Assembly: GCA_016234595.1 (NCBI GenBank)
Contig: JACRBG010000029.1
Span: forward strand, 105,212-169,211
DNA length: 64,000 nt
Direction: 5' to 3'
From: Chloroflexota bacterium
GTDB taxonomy: Bacteria > Chloroflexota > Anaerolineae > Aggregatilineales > J027
Shown in pieces: positions 1 through 9,085 of the stretch. The notes below the pieces were generated by a model that was given only the letters and a program-made list of their open reading frames with translations, ran no database searches and was not told the DNA's origin. Numbering within the stretch: position 1 is the stretch's first letter; each line of letters begins with the position of its first letter. The position numbers and the translations under genes were made by a program.

Positions 1-630
1 CGCCAGCCCGGACTTTGTTACAGTATCAACGATCTGGTCAATAGCCGTTTGAACAGTAGGATGCTGAGGTTCCCCCGGCACACCATAGGACTGTGAAAGG
101 TCGGTAGGGCCGATAAATATGACATCTAATCCATCTACTTTGACGATTTCTGGCAATTGCTGAACCGCCTCCGCCGTTTCGATATGGATAACAACTAGAC
201 TTTCTCGATTAGACGTTTGGACATAATCGGCAAAAGTCCCCCGTTGGGCATAATCCGCTGCCCGCACAGCCGCCAATCCTCGTATCCCACGCGGATAATA
301 TTTGACCGATTGCACCACCGCTTCGGCCTCAGCTGCTGAGTTAATCCACGGGACGTGTAGCCCTTGAGTCCCCGAATCCATATAACGCAAAATGATGGGC
401 GCTTGGTTCGTTGTCACACGTACCATCGGCGTAACATCTTGCAACTCCGCCGCCCGTACCATATGTTCGCAATCTTCGGGTTGTATCGTCCCGTGTTCAG
501 CATCAAACACAATAAAATCCCACGGTTGATAGCCCAAAACTTCTACGATACCGGCGCTTGGATACCGGACAAAACAACCGAAAACGGTTTCACCCGCTTT
601 TAGGCGCTCTTTAGTTTTATTTTTCCGCAT
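1..630 (-). CDS. HpcH/HpaI-family aldolase, C-terminus beyond window edge
   Basis: Two hundred and ten codons are visible before the gene leaves the window. The family cleaves 2-keto-3-deoxy sugar acids or related hydroxy-oxo acids to pyruvate plus an aldehyde, using a divalent metal in a TIM barrel. The fingerprints FDAEHG, IHIETAEAV (metal-binding Glu) and FIGPTDLSQSYG are all visible in order. The ATG at 628-630 has an AATGAGG ribosome site. It is the last gene of a minus-strand run after an SDR (13-bp gap) and a Gfo/Idh dehydrogenase, so it probably performs the final C-C cleavage of that pathway. The exact substrate cannot be read from the sequence. Confidence 0.88.
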   Translation of the reverse strand, partial: MRKNKTKERLKAGETVFGCFVRYPSAGIVEVLGYQPWDFIVFDAEHGTIQPEDCEHMVRAAELQDVTPMVRVTTNQAPIILRYMDSGTQGLHVPWINSAAEAEAVVQSVKYYPRGIRGLAAVRAADYAQRGTFADYVQTSNRESLVVIHIETAEAVQQLPEIVKVDGLDVIFIGPTDLSQSYGVPGEPQHPTVQTAIDQIVDTVTKSGLA

Positions 631-643
631 GATGCCTCATTGT

Positions 644-1447
644 TTAAGATTCACTAGGTCGTTTGTGATGACGTTCCATGATGGCCGGACGAAGTTGGGC
701 CACGACACCCCCATCCACATAGAGTATTTGCCCTGTGATATAACTGGCTTCATCGCTAGCAAGAAATAGCACGGCAGCGGCGATGTCGGAAGGTTGCCCC
801 AATCTTTCGAGCGGCACGGTATCCAATAAACGCTTTTGCTGTTCACGTGTGGGTAGGTAATCCGTCACTGCCGGGGTAGCCGTTAGTCCCGGCCCGACGG
901 CATTGACGCGAATTCCCCAAGGGGCCAGATCAACGGCCATCGCCCGCGTAGAGGCTTCGATTGCGCCTTTAGCCGCATCATACGCCACCATTTCGCGGTG
1001 GGCACGCAACGCTCCAAAACTACTAATATGAACAACCGTCCCCGGTTTTTTCTGATCGGCCATAATTCGAACTGCGTGATGAGAACAGAGAAACACACTT
1101 TTGAGGTTAATCCGAATGACGGTATCCCAAAAATCCTCGGTCATATCCAAAAAATGGGCCGTCGGAATCGCCCAAGCTGCATTATTGACTAGTACATCAA
1201 TCGTCCCGAAATGATGGAGGATTGTCCCAAACATACGCGCCACTTGGTCAGGCTGACTTACATCAGCTTGCACGGCCAAAACATTGTGCCCTGCCGATTT
1301 GATTTCGGCCTCAGCTTTTTGGAGGGTCGCGTTGTTGATGTCATTAATTACCAGTTTGGCCCCTTCTTGAGCAAAACGCTCGGCAATGCCACGCCCAATA
1401 CCTTGCCCAGCCCCCGTTACAAGAGCGACCTTATCTTTTAAGCGCAT
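644..1447 (-). CDS. Short-chain dehydrogenase/reductase (classical SDR)
   Basis: A 267-residue NAD(P)-dependent oxidoreductase with the TGAGQGIG cofactor loop near the N-terminus, NNAA in strand 4 and the catalytic Ser plus YxxxK in ISSFGAL...AYDAAKG. The length is typical of the family. ATG at 1445-1447 follows GAGGAGAATGCGTC. It sits 18 bp after the Gfo/Idh gene and 13 bp before the aldolase, so the three are likely cotranscribed. A sugar or polyol alcohol is the likely substrate from context; 3-oxoacyl-ACP reductase-like annotation is also common for such sequences and cannot be excluded. Confidence 0.9.
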   Translation of the reverse strand: MRLKDKVALVTGAGQGIGRGIAERFAQEGAKLVINDINNATLQKAEAEIKSAGHNVLAVQADVSQPDQVARMFGTILHHFGTIDVLVNNAAWAIPTAHFLDMTEDFWDTVIRINLKSVFLCSHHAVRIMADQKKPGTVVHISSFGALRAHREMVAYDAAKGAIEASTRAMAVDLAPWGIRVNAVGPGLTATPAVTDYLPTREQQKRLLDTVPLERLGQPSDIAAAVLFLASDEASYITGQILYVDGGVVAQLRPAIMERHHKRPSES

Positions 1448-1465
1448 GACGCATTCTCCTCAATA

Positions 1466-2641
1466 CTAGCGACGCAACGAAACCACATCGGCCCATGCTC
1501 CGGTTTCCCATGAGCGTTGGACAGCGTCTTGGAATTCAGCAACGGCCAATGCGTCGGCAAAACTGGGTGCACGTTGCTTGCCATCTACAATGGAACGCAG
1601 GAATTCATGGGCTTCAATCGTTTTGAGATCATCATAGCCTAAGCCCGTACCGGGAGCGGGATTAAATGGGCCATGAAATGGATGATGTTCTGGGTTGGAC
1701 AGCACGCGCACATAACCTTCATGGCCGGGCACACCATCGGGCAGATACATCTTCATTTCATTCATGCGCTCAAAATCCCAGCTAATCGCACCTTTTCGGC
1801 CATTGACTTCGAAGGCCATTTCAACGACTGGCCCAAAGATAACCCGACAGGCTTCGAGTGTTCCATGAGCGCCATTTGCAAACTGCACCAGTACGCTTAC
1901 ATAATCCTCGTTGGTTACATCACCAAAGGGCCCATCCGTGCGCGTGGTGAAATGAGTTCCCTCACCGGGTGTTGAAAGAGGCCGTTGTTTAATGAACGTC
2001 TCGCGGTTAGCAACTACCCGTTTGATGGGGCCAGCGATCATATGGGCCATATCACAGGCGTGCGACATCAAATCGCCCAGTGTGCCTAATCCAGCATATT
2101 CTTGCTGGAAGCGCCACGAAAGAACGGAATAGGGATTACTGCCATACATGCAGAAAAAGCGTCCCCGATAGTGTGTCAATTCACCCAAGTTACCCTCTTG
2201 AATAAACTGACGGGCATACTGCACGACTGGCGCCCAGCGATAGTTGTAACCAACGAAACTAAACACGCCAGCTTTACGGGCAGCATATTCAATCTCGGCA
2301 GTTTCTTGGGGGTTACGGCCAACAGGTTTTTCGCAAAAAATATGTTTACCAGCCGCCGCGGCAGCCTTAACAATTTCTAGATGTTGGTCATTAGGGGTAG
2401 CTATATTTACAACCTGTACTTCCGGGTGGTTGATGACATCATGCCAGTTCGTGGTGTATTCCTCAAAGCCAATATTTTGTTTAGCCCTTTGAGCGCGGGC
2501 CTCAACTGCATCGGCACAGATAACCAAACGTGGGCGAATGTCGTCCTCTTCAAAGCGGCTTGGAATGCCAAGATACGAACGGCTGTGAGTAGTTCCCATC
2601 CAGCCCATGCCAATTACGCCAATACCAATTGGTTTTGTCAT
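1466..2641 (-). CDS. Gfo/Idh/MocA-family oxidoreductase (inositol dehydrogenase-like)
   Basis: A 391-residue NAD(P)-dependent sugar or cyclitol dehydrogenase. The Rossmann GVIGMGWMG motif is at residues 8-16 and the family EKP motif is at 104-106 (CEKPVGR). The C-terminal half matches the alpha/beta substrate domain. ATG at 2639-2641 has an AAGGATG ribosome site. It opens the minus-strand run to the SDR and aldolase and is divergent from the hydroxyacid dehydrogenase. With IolD and IolE-like proteins nearby it could supply the IolG-type oxidation of a cyclitol, but substrate specificity in this family is not predictable from motifs. Confidence 0.9.
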   Translation of the reverse strand: MTKPIGIGVIGMGWMGTTHSRSYLGIPSRFEEDDIRPRLVICADAVEARAQRAKQNIGFEEYTTNWHDVINHPEVQVVNIATPNDQHLEIVKAAAAAGKHIFCEKPVGRNPQETAEIEYAARKAGVFSFVGYNYRWAPVVQYARQFIQEGNLGELTHYRGRFFCMYGSNPYSVLSWRFQQEYAGLGTLGDLMSHACDMAHMIAGPIKRVVANRETFIKQRPLSTPGEGTHFTTRTDGPFGDVTNEDYVSVLVQFANGAHGTLEACRVIFGPVVEMAFEVNGRKGAISWDFERMNEMKMYLPDGVPGHEGYVRVLSNPEHHPFHGPFNPAPGTGLGYDDLKTIEAHEFLRSIVDGKQRAPSFADALAVAEFQDAVQRSWETGAWADVVSLRR

Positions 2642-2680
2642 AAGTCACATCCTTGAAAAAAAGCACTCTAGTGGGTTATT

Positions 2681-2709
2681 TTGACAGCTATCCTACAGTA
2701 TGATATCCT
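2681..2709 (+). promoter_or_regulatory. Putative sigma-70 promoter for the hydroxyacid dehydrogenase-lactonase pair
   Basis: TTGACA at 2681-2686 is a perfect -35. TATCCT at 2704-2709 is a 4/6 match to the -10, with a 17-bp spacer, 37 bp ahead of the GTG start at 2746. A candidate operator (2688-2704) fills the spacer. Confidence 0.5.
2688..2704. promoter_or_regulatory. Candidate GntR operator, copy 1
   Basis: CTATCCTACAGT (2688-2699) followed by overlapping GTATGAT (2698-2704). The same two words recur in the intergenic region before the IolE-like gene (8059-8070 and 8085-8091). The location between the -35 and -10 suits a repressor site. Assignment to the cluster's GntR protein is inference. 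Confidence 0.35.
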
Positions 2710-2745
2710 ATTTCTGAAAGGTTGCCAAGCGATACGAGGTGAAGG

Positions 2746-3723
2746 GTGTACGGTTTCTGGTGTGAACGACCGATGCCAGCTCAATTTGAGGTACTTTTGG
2801 AGGGCGTTGGGAAAGTCATTGGTTCGAGCAGCGTTTCGACAAGCGACTTTTGGGAAGCTGCCCAACAAGTCCACGTCATTATCGCCTCAGCCAACAGTCT
2901 GTTTGATGATAACTTTATGGCAAAAGTGCCAGCCCTCAAAGTAATTTCCCGCACGGGTATCGGGGTAGATAAAGTCTCGATTTCAGCAGCGACCGCACGG
3001 GGTATCGCTGTCTGTAATGCCCCCGATGTACCCACCCGAGCAACGGCTGAACACACCATCGCCTTAATGTTTGCCATCACCAAACATCTTCACCAAGTAG
3101 ATCGGGCATTAGAACACGGGGAACGCCGCGATTTTTACAGCCAGCATCGTGCTGTTGAGATTGAAGGGTTGCGCATGGGCGTTGTGGGGCTGGGGCGCAT
3201 CGGTCAGAAAGTGGCACGATATGCGCGAGGGTTGGGCATGAATGTCATGGGGTTCGATCCGTTTTTGTCCCCGATGCAGTTTGTGATGCTTAAAATTGAA
3301 TATGCGGCTACGCTAGAATCATTGCTTGCCAAAGCCGATGTGGTCTCGCTGCATCTACCAGCCACCACTGAAACCATCGGTTTGATGAATGCTGAGCGTC
3401 TTGCCCAAATGAAACAAGGGGCTTATCTGATTAACACCGCACGTGGCAGTCTGCTGGATGAGAGCGCGTTGCTGGCTGCGTTGGAAAGTGGGCATTTGCA
3501 CGGTGCGGGCCTTGATGTCTTTGAGCCAGAACCCCCCCATCCTGATAATCCCTTGCTGCATCGGGCTGATGTAGTGGCGACTCCTCATATTGGCGGTGTC
3601 ACCCATACTAGTCGGAATAATTTTTGGCGGGAAGCCATTAGTCAAGCGGTTGAGGTACTTAAAGGGATACGCCCTGTCAATTTAGTCAATCCCGATGTTT
3701 GGTCGCATTTCCAAAAGCCCTAA
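2746..3723 (+). CDS. D-isomer-specific 2-hydroxyacid dehydrogenase (PGDH-like)
   Basis: A 325-residue NAD-dependent 2-hydroxyacid dehydrogenase. The dinucleotide motif GLGRIG is at 148-153, followed by the catalytic triad in conserved blocks: Arg in NTARGSLLDE, Glu in DVFEPEPP and His in TPHIGGV. There is no ACT domain, so it is not a full-length serine-pathway enzyme. The start is GTG at 2746, the first possible start after an in-frame TGA at 2740, with GAGG at 2736-2739. It is followed after 17 bp by an amidohydrolase_2 lactonase. In context it probably oxidises or reduces a sugar-derived 2-hydroxy/2-oxo acid rather than 3-phosphoglycerate. Confidence 0.88.
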   Translation: MYGFWCERPMPAQFEVLLEGVGKVIGSSSVSTSDFWEAAQQVHVIIASANSLFDDNFMAKVPALKVISRTGIGVDKVSISAATARGIAVCNAPDVPTRATAEHTIALMFAITKHLHQVDRALEHGERRDFYSQHRAVEIEGLRMGVVGLGRIGQKVARYARGLGMNVMGFDPFLSPMQFVMLKIEYAATLESLLAKADVVSLHLPATTETIGLMNAERLAQMKQGAYLINTARGSLLDESALLAALESGHLHGAGLDVFEPEPPHPDNPLLHRADVVATPHIGGVTHTSRNNFWREAISQAVEVLKGIRPVNLVNPDVWSHFQKP

Positions 3724-3740
3724 GCCATGGAAATCAACCC

Positions 3741-4571
3741 ATGATTATTGATGCCCATCTGCACATTTGGCGGGCAACCCCACATTACCCTAACCCTGAT
3801 GCCACGATTGTCAGTCCATTTTCAGACGTACCCATTGAACTCCTTGCCGACTATATGGCGGAATATGGGGTAGATCGAGCCGTGCTGGTGCAGCCACTGT
3901 TTCCGGGGGTAGATAACAGCTATATAGCCGACTGCGCCGCCGCCGATCCGCACAAATATGCGGCAGTCTGCGTGGTTGATTCATCGCAACCAGATGCTGC
4001 CGATCAGCTTGAATATTGGGTTACGGAACGCGGTTGTAAAGGCTTGCGGTTGCGCCCCAATATGTCGGACGAAGAGCATATCTTCGGAACGCCCCCAACC
4101 TATCCCTTATGGCAACAAGCGGCCAAACTGGGCATTGCCATTAACATTGTGGCCCGCCCACAGCATATTCCCAAGATTCGGCATTTACTTGAACAATTTC
4201 CAACTGTGCCCACCATCATTGACCACATGGCCCACCCACAAGTGAGCGATGGAGTACAATCGCCCGACTTCCAAGCCCTACTCCATTTAGCTCAGTTTAA
4301 AAATATCTCTATCAAGCCGACGGGGTATTACTATTTTTCGGCCCAACGTTACCCCTATACCGATTGCTGGGACTTCTTCAGGGCCATTTATGATCATTTT
4401 GGGGCTGAACGTCTGATTTGGGGCAGCGACTTTCCGCACGTGTTATTAAAAACAGGCTATCGGCGCAGCCTGTTAATGCAAGAGCGCGTCTTCCCTTTTC
4501 TTACACCTACTGACCTCAGGTTAATGATGGGCGAAAACGCGCTCCGGCTCTATTGGAAAACACCTAATTAG
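3741..4571 (+). CDS. Amidohydrolase_2-family lactonase/hydrolase
   Basis: A 276-residue metal-dependent TIM-barrel hydrolase. The HxH motif is in IIDAHLHIW (His6 and His8 from the chosen start), IDHMAHP lies mid-protein and the IWGSDFPH Asp is near the C-terminus. Relatives hydrolyse sugar lactones or decarboxylate related acids. I chose ATG 3741 because the HxH lies four residues in, as in the family; an in-frame start at 3699 would overlap the upstream gene by 25 bp. The stop overlaps the stop of iolD by 4 bp tail to tail. It likely acts with the preceding dehydrogenase on a lactone intermediate. Confidence 0.85.
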   Translation: MIIDAHLHIWRATPHYPNPDATIVSPFSDVPIELLADYMAEYGVDRAVLVQPLFPGVDNSYIADCAAADPHKYAAVCVVDSSQPDAADQLEYWVTERGCKGLRLRPNMSDEEHIFGTPPTYPLWQQAAKLGIAINIVARPQHIPKIRHLLEQFPTVPTIIDHMAHPQVSDGVQSPDFQALLHLAQFKNISIKPTGYYYFSAQRYPYTDCWDFFRAIYDHFGAERLIWGSDFPHVLLKTGYRRSLLMQERVFPFLTPTDLRLMMGENALRLYWKTPN

Positions 4572-6460
4572 TAGTGATAACGTTGCAGTTTAGCGCGGGT
4601 CTCAAGATAATCCACACGGGCCGCTTGCGTTTCTTCAATACTGGTCACTTCAGCGGGGGCCACATCCCACCATACTTCGGACGATGGGCCATAGCGATGG
4701 GGTTCTGTCTCGACCACAATCACACAGGTACCGGTTTCTTGCCGAGCTTCAGCAAGGGCTTGCTTCAATCCATCGGGGTCTTTAACACTCCATGTTTTAG
4801 CACCCATGCTGGCGGCATTCTTGGCAAAATCAATATTCACATATTCACCCTCTAAGCGATTTGATTCAGCACTACGGGCACGAAATTCGTTGCCAAAACT
4901 GACCCCCACCCGCCCCATCTGTAAGCGGCGGATGATTTGGAAGCCGTGATTATTCATCACAATCACAGTAATTTTTAGATCCTCTTGCACAGATGTAACT
5001 ATTTCAGTGGGTTGCATCAAGTAAGTGCCATCGCCAATCATGACATAGACTTCACCTTCGGGTTGCGCCATCCTTACGCCTAAGCCTGCTGGAATCTCAT
5101 ACCCCATACACGAGAAGCCAAATTCCAAATGGCAGTGGCGTTGATCGGTCGGGTCCCAAAGTTGATGGAGATCACCGGGAGCGCCACCTGCCGCTGTAAT
5201 CACGGTGTCTCCCGGCTGGGCCTGTAGATTGATAACATTGATGGCGTGCAGTTGGCTAAATTTTTCACCGTGATGTTGCACAAACACATCGCGGGCCAAC
5301 AATTCTTGCCATTCTTCTTTGGCAACGGCAATTTCCTCATAATAGGCCGGGGATGGCCGAAGTACAGCCTTCTCCCCTGCTTGTGTAAGTGCAAGCAGAG
5401 CTTCCCGTGCATCGGCGATAATGGGCAACGCGCCTTGTTTGTAGCCATCATGCCCATTGACATTGATACTAATGAATTTCACATTTGGGTTATTGAAGGC
5501 GGATTGTGAACCAGTTGTAAAGTCAGTGAGACGTGTCCCAATACAAATGACCAAATCGGCTTGGCTCATCAATCGTCCGGCTGAACCTGTACCCGTTACG
5601 CCAAAACCACCGATAGTCATGGCCGTATCATCGAGCATTGCTCCTTTACCCGCAAAGGTCTCGCCCACCGGAATCCCAAATTTATTGGCAAAGGCTTGCA
5701 GTTCAGCGCGAGCCTCCGAATAAATAACCCCACCTCCAGCAATAATCATAGGGCGTTGGGCGGCCTTAATCATCTCGATAGCCGTGTGGATGCGTTGGGG
5801 ATTCGGCAAACGGCGTTCAATTTCCCAAACCCGCTCGTCAAAAAAAGAGGCCGGGTAATCATAGGCATGGGCTTGGATGTCTTGTGGTAACGCAATGACC
5901 ACCGCACCGGTATCGGCTGGGTCGGTCAAAACTCGCATAGCTTCCGGTAGCGCGGTCAAGAGATGTTCGGGACGAGTGATACGGTCAAAGAAGCGGCTGA
6001 CCGGACGGAAAGCATCGTTGACGCTCACATCCATCGAGATAGGATGCTCTAGCTGTTGGAGCACGGGCCCTTGATGGCGGGTCGCGTAGTAATCGGCTGG
6101 CAAGAGCAAGACAGGCAGGCGATTGACTGTTGCGGTAGCTGCACCTGTAATCATATTAGTGGAGCCGGGGCCAATCGAGGCGGCGCAAGCCAATGTCGCC
6201 AGACGTAAATTAGCTTTGGCAAATCCGCTGGCAGTATGCACCATAGACTGCTCATTGTGGGGCTGCATATAGGGCAGATCAGTCCCATATTCAATAAGCG
6301 CCTGTCCCAATCCCGCCACATTGCCATGCCCAAAAATCCCAAACATGGCCGGAATAAGGCGGCGGCGTTTACCATCGCGTTCACTATATTGAAGCTGAAG
6401 GTATTTCACCAACGCCTGCGCCATCGTCAAACGTAAAGTTTCAGTTTTTTTGGCTGCCAT
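4568..6460 (-). CDS. iolD: 3D-(3,5/4)-trihydroxycyclohexane-1,2-dione hydrolase IolD
   Basis: A 630-residue ThDP-dependent enzyme that opens the cyclitol dione ring in inositol catabolism. It shows the N-terminal pyrimidine-domain Glu in MQPHNEQSMVHTA, a central TPP-fold domain, and the ThDP/Mg motif starting GDGTYLMQP and ending NNHGF. Full length matches IolD (about 620-645) and the N-terminal block with FGIFGHGNVAGLGQAL is characteristic of IolD rather than of acetolactate synthase. ATG at 6458-6460 has a strong AGGAGGTCAAA site. It is the third gene of gntR-SDR-iolD and ends convergently on the lactonase gene. Confidence 0.95.
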   Translation of the reverse strand: MAAKKTETLRLTMAQALVKYLQLQYSERDGKRRRLIPAMFGIFGHGNVAGLGQALIEYGTDLPYMQPHNEQSMVHTASGFAKANLRLATLACAASIGPGSTNMITGAATATVNRLPVLLLPADYYATRHQGPVLQQLEHPISMDVSVNDAFRPVSRFFDRITRPEHLLTALPEAMRVLTDPADTGAVVIALPQDIQAHAYDYPASFFDERVWEIERRLPNPQRIHTAIEMIKAAQRPMIIAGGGVIYSEARAELQAFANKFGIPVGETFAGKGAMLDDTAMTIGGFGVTGTGSAGRLMSQADLVICIGTRLTDFTTGSQSAFNNPNVKFISINVNGHDGYKQGALPIIADAREALLALTQAGEKAVLRPSPAYYEEIAVAKEEWQELLARDVFVQHHGEKFSQLHAINVINLQAQPGDTVITAAGGAPGDLHQLWDPTDQRHCHLEFGFSCMGYEIPAGLGVRMAQPEGEVYVMIGDGTYLMQPTEIVTSVQEDLKITVIVMNNHGFQIIRRLQMGRVGVSFGNEFRARSAESNRLEGEYVNIDFAKNAASMGAKTWSVKDPDGLKQALAEARQETGTCVIVVETEPHRYGPSSEVWWDVAPAEVTSIEETQAARVDYLETRAKLQRYHY

Positions 6461-6469
6461 TTTGACCTC

Positions 6470-7243
6470 CTAAGAATCATAATTTCCAATGACATGTTGA
6501 TCAAAATCTATCAGTGAGCCTGTCATCATCTCAGACTCGTCACTCAGTAAGTAAGCGGTAATTCCGGCGACATCACGCGGACGCAAGATACGTTTAAATG
6601 GCACTTTCGCCTCGGCCTGCTCTAGCCAATTTTCAGGCTTGCCCATCGCCATCTGAACGGCATGTTCGTTGGTCGTGTACGTCCAGCCAATATTCAATCC
6701 ATTCACCCGAATATGGTCAAAACGTAAAGCGTGGGCGGCATTTTTGGTCAAAGTGGCAAGCGCCCCCTTTGAGGCACAATAAGCGGTGATGAAGGGTTGT
6801 CCACCGTGCGCCGACATGCTCAGGATGTTGACGATACTGCCACCGTGCCCCTCACGTTTCATGACACGCACCGCTTCTTGCATCAAGATAAACGGCGCTC
6901 TGGTATTGACAGCAAAGATTTGATCCCAAAGTTCAACACTTGTATCTTCCAATGTGCCGCGGGTCGTGACTCCTGCCGCATTGACCAGCCCATCCACCCG
7001 GCCAAATTGTTCATCACATACTTGAATCACCCGCCGACAATCGGCTTCCTTTTCAAGATCGGTAGGCACATAGATGGCCTTACACCCTGCCTGCTCTAAT
7101 TCAGCCGCCACCTGCTGACCGCGTTCTTGGTTGCGACCACAAATCACAAGGCCTTCTACCTCTAAACCCGCAAGGTGACGGGCGATGCCTTCACCTAAAC
7201 CCTGTGTACCCCCTGTAACAACAATAACTTTTTTGTTTTCCAT
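6470..7243 (-). CDS. Short-chain dehydrogenase/reductase
   Basis: A 257-residue classical SDR with [10 protein letters not shown] as cofactor loop, NAAG and the catalytic Ser...Tyr-Cys-Ala-Ser-Lys (ILSMSAHGG ... AYCASKG). It differs clearly from the SDR at 644-1447, so the cluster has two non-redundant SDRs. It lies 9 bp upstream of iolD and 7 bp downstream of the GntR gene, a tight operon. The ribosome site is weak (GGTAAAAAATCA), which may mean translational coupling to the regulator gene. It probably oxidises a hydroxyl of a cyclitol or a ring-opened product. Confidence 0.9.
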   Translation of the reverse strand: MENKKVIVVTGGTQGLGEGIARHLAGLEVEGLVICGRNQERGQQVAAELEQAGCKAIYVPTDLEKEADCRRVIQVCDEQFGRVDGLVNAAGVTTRGTLEDTSVELWDQIFAVNTRAPFILMQEAVRVMKREGHGGSIVNILSMSAHGGQPFITAYCASKGALATLTKNAAHALRFDHIRVNGLNIGWTYTTNEHAVQMAMGKPENWLEQAEAKVPFKRILRPRDVAGITAYLLSDESEMMTGSLIDFDQHVIGNYDS

Positions 7244-7250
7244 TGATTTT

Positions 7251-7979
7251 TTACCTGTGCGAAGCCCTTATATATTTAAGACGATCTTTGATGCCTTCAT
7301 AATGAAAAATCATGCTCTCTTGCATTGTTTTAATATCGCGTGTCTCTAAGGCCTCCAATATTCTCGCATGGCGTTCATAGGTTCTCATCAAATCGCGGGG
7401 TTCGGGCAAGGAGATTTGCTGCCGCGCTTGGTAAAAGATACCCCAAAAGACATCCAAAATTTTACCAACGACACTGTTATCCACATTAGCCCATAAAGTT
7501 TGGTGGAAAAGCCGGTCATGTTCTGCCGAATAGCTTCCCACTTGGGCGGCACTGTGCATTTGGTCAACAATCACCCGCAAATCACTAATTTGTTCAGGTG
7601 TAACCGCTTCAATCGCTCGTGGGATCATCCCATATTCAACATGAAAGCGCACTTCCAAAATATCGGAAAGCTCGGTCAGGTTAAACATGATGCCATAGCC
7701 AAAACTGTCAAGCAGGGCATTAAATGAAAAGCTACCAACAAACAACCCAGCCCCCGAACGCCCCTCGACAATATCTAACATTTCAAGGGCTTTGACCGCT
7801 TCTCGCACCGAATTGCGACTCACCCCTAGCTGGTGCGCCAATTCTATTTCAGAAGGAAGCTGATCACCCGGCTTCAATGCGTTCCGAACAATATAGTCTT
7901 TAATTTCTTGTTGTAAGACTTTATAGAGTGGCAGCCTGTGTTTGACAGGTTTCATAGGGAATTGCGGTTCGTTTGACAT
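7251..7979 (-). CDS. GntR-family (FadR/FCD) transcriptional regulator
   Basis: A 242-residue regulator. An N-terminal winged helix (about residues 18-85, with [20 protein letters not shown] and the wing ending GLFVG) is followed by an all-helical FCD ligand domain (about 95-220) with metal-coordinating His residues. ATG at 7977-7979 follows GAGGTAGCGTATT. It is the first gene of the gntR-SDR-iolD run and divergent from the IolE-like gene, so it most likely represses the cluster until an acid or cyclitol inducer binds. A short word shared by the two divergent intergenic regions is the candidate operator. Confidence 0.92.
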   Translation of the reverse strand: MSNEPQFPMKPVKHRLPLYKVLQQEIKDYIVRNALKPGDQLPSEIELAHQLGVSRNSVREAVKALEMLDIVEGRSGAGLFVGSFSFNALLDSFGYGIMFNLTELSDILEVRFHVEYGMIPRAIEAVTPEQISDLRVIVDQMHSAAQVGSYSAEHDRLFHQTLWANVDNSVVGKILDVFWGIFYQARQQISLPEPRDLMRTYERHARILEALETRDIKTMQESMIFHYEGIKDRLKYIRASHR

Positions 7980-8058
7980 AATACGCTACCTCAAGAGTGT
8001 GACCGATAGTTTTGAGCCTTTGGGGTTGCTTTCCATCCTTCAAGTGTAGCTGTATAAT

Positions 8059-8091
8059 CTATCCTATAGTTGGACATTTGGACTGTATGAT
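8059..8091. promoter_or_regulatory. Candidate GntR operator, copy 2, and iolE-like promoter region
   Basis: CTATCCTATAGT at 8059-8070 differs by one base from 2688-2699, and its first 11 bases form an interrupted palindrome (CTAT-N3-ATAG). GTATGAT at 8085-8091 also recurs at 2698-2704. TATAAT at 8053-8058 is a possible -10 for the plus-strand gene, but no convincing -35 was found. Confidence 0.35.
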
Positions 8092-8134
8092 TGTATCAAG
8101 TTCACCTCATGTGTCAAACTGTAAGGAGCAAATT

Positions 8135-9031
8135 ATGACCATTAGAATTGGCAACGCCCCAGTTTCATGGGCGATTTATGAATTTAAAGACATTGAACCC
8201 AAATATACCTTTACGCGAGTATTGGATGAGATTGTTGAGACAGGTTATAGCGGAACCGAGTTAGGGCCTTGGGGATTCTTGCCAACTGATCCAACCAAAT
8301 TACGTATCGAGCTTGAAAAACGCCATTTACAGATGGTATCGGCTTATGTCCCTGTCAAATTAGTGGACGAGTCGGTTCACCCACAAGCGGAAGCCGAAGC
8401 CATTAAGGTTGGCAAATTGTTGGCGGCACTTGGAGCCAAATATATTGTGTTGGCGGACGATAATGGCAGTGTGCCAGCACTAATCAAAGAAGCCGGACGT
8501 GCTCAGGGTTCACGTCTATCACCTGAAAAGTGGGATGTCGTAGCAAAAGGCGTCAATCGCATCGCCCGCCGGGTCAATGATGAGACAGGGTTGAAATTTG
8601 CCTTTCACCACCACTGCGCAGGTTATGTTGAAACACCGCAAGAGGTTCGTCATCTGATGGATCGAACCGATTTTGACCTAGTAGGGCTGTGCCTAGACAC
8701 AGGGCACTATCATTATGGTGGCGGAGATGCCCTAGAGGCTATTAAAACCTATGGCGCACGTATTCGCCATCTACACTTTAAAGATTGCGACATGCACATT
8801 CGCCAGCAGTGCATCAGTCAGCAACTCGATTACTTTGGTGCTGTCGGGGCCGGAGTCTTTTGTGAACTGGACAAAGGCAATGTTAATTTTCCAGCAATCA
8901 TCGCCGAAATGGAAAAACTTGGCTTTGATGGTTGGGCTACGGTTGAGCAAGACATCCTCGTTGACGACCTCGATGCCCCCAAACAGAGCGCTGCCCGAAA
9001 TCGGGCCTATCTCCGTTCGCTAGGGCTATAA
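8135..9031 (+). CDS. IolE-like sugar-phosphate isomerase/epimerase (inosose dehydratase family)
   Basis: A 298-residue AP-endonuclease-2-fold TIM barrel. The opening IRIGNAPVSWAIYEF, central FHHHCAGYVET, then LCLDTGHYHYGGGD and HLHFKDCD (metal-binding Asp/His/Glu positions) match 2-keto-myo-inositol dehydratase. An upstream in-frame start at 8012 would add 41 non-conserved residues; ATG 8135 has AAGGAG at 8123-8128 and is preferred. It is divergent from the gntR operon and completes the IolE-IolD step pair. Xylose isomerase-like or hydroxypyruvate isomerase-like function is the alternative. Confidence 0.85.
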   Translation: MTIRIGNAPVSWAIYEFKDIEPKYTFTRVLDEIVETGYSGTELGPWGFLPTDPTKLRIELEKRHLQMVSAYVPVKLVDESVHPQAEAEAIKVGKLLAALGAKYIVLADDNGSVPALIKEAGRAQGSRLSPEKWDVVAKGVNRIARRVNDETGLKFAFHHHCAGYVETPQEVRHLMDRTDFDLVGLCLDTGHYHYGGGDALEAIKTYGARIRHLHFKDCDMHIRQQCISQQLDYFGAVGAGVFCELDKGNVNFPAIIAEMEKLGFDGWATVEQDILVDDLDAPKQSAARNRAYLRSLGL

Positions 9032-9039
9032 GAGTGATG

Positions 9040-9085
9040 GAGACCGTACAGAAAATTACGTGTAACCGCCCATTTCAACGGTCTC
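9040..9085. terminator. Weak stem-loop between the iolE-like gene and the GH130 relic
   Basis: GAGACCGT (9040-9047) pairs with ACGGTCTC (9078-9085) around a 30-nt loop. No U-run follows, so termination is uncertain. Confidence 0.3.

Noticed and set aside
364..603. Plus-strand 79-codon open frame
   Set aside because: It is antisense to the HpcH aldolase and has no motif or ribosome site.
2699..2704. TATGAT as -10 for the TTGACA at 2681
   Set aside because: The spacer would be only 12 bp; TATCCT at 2704 gives 17 bp.
8070..8091. TTGGAC...TATGAT as a promoter for the iolE-like gene
   Set aside because: The 10-bp spacer is too short for sigma-70.
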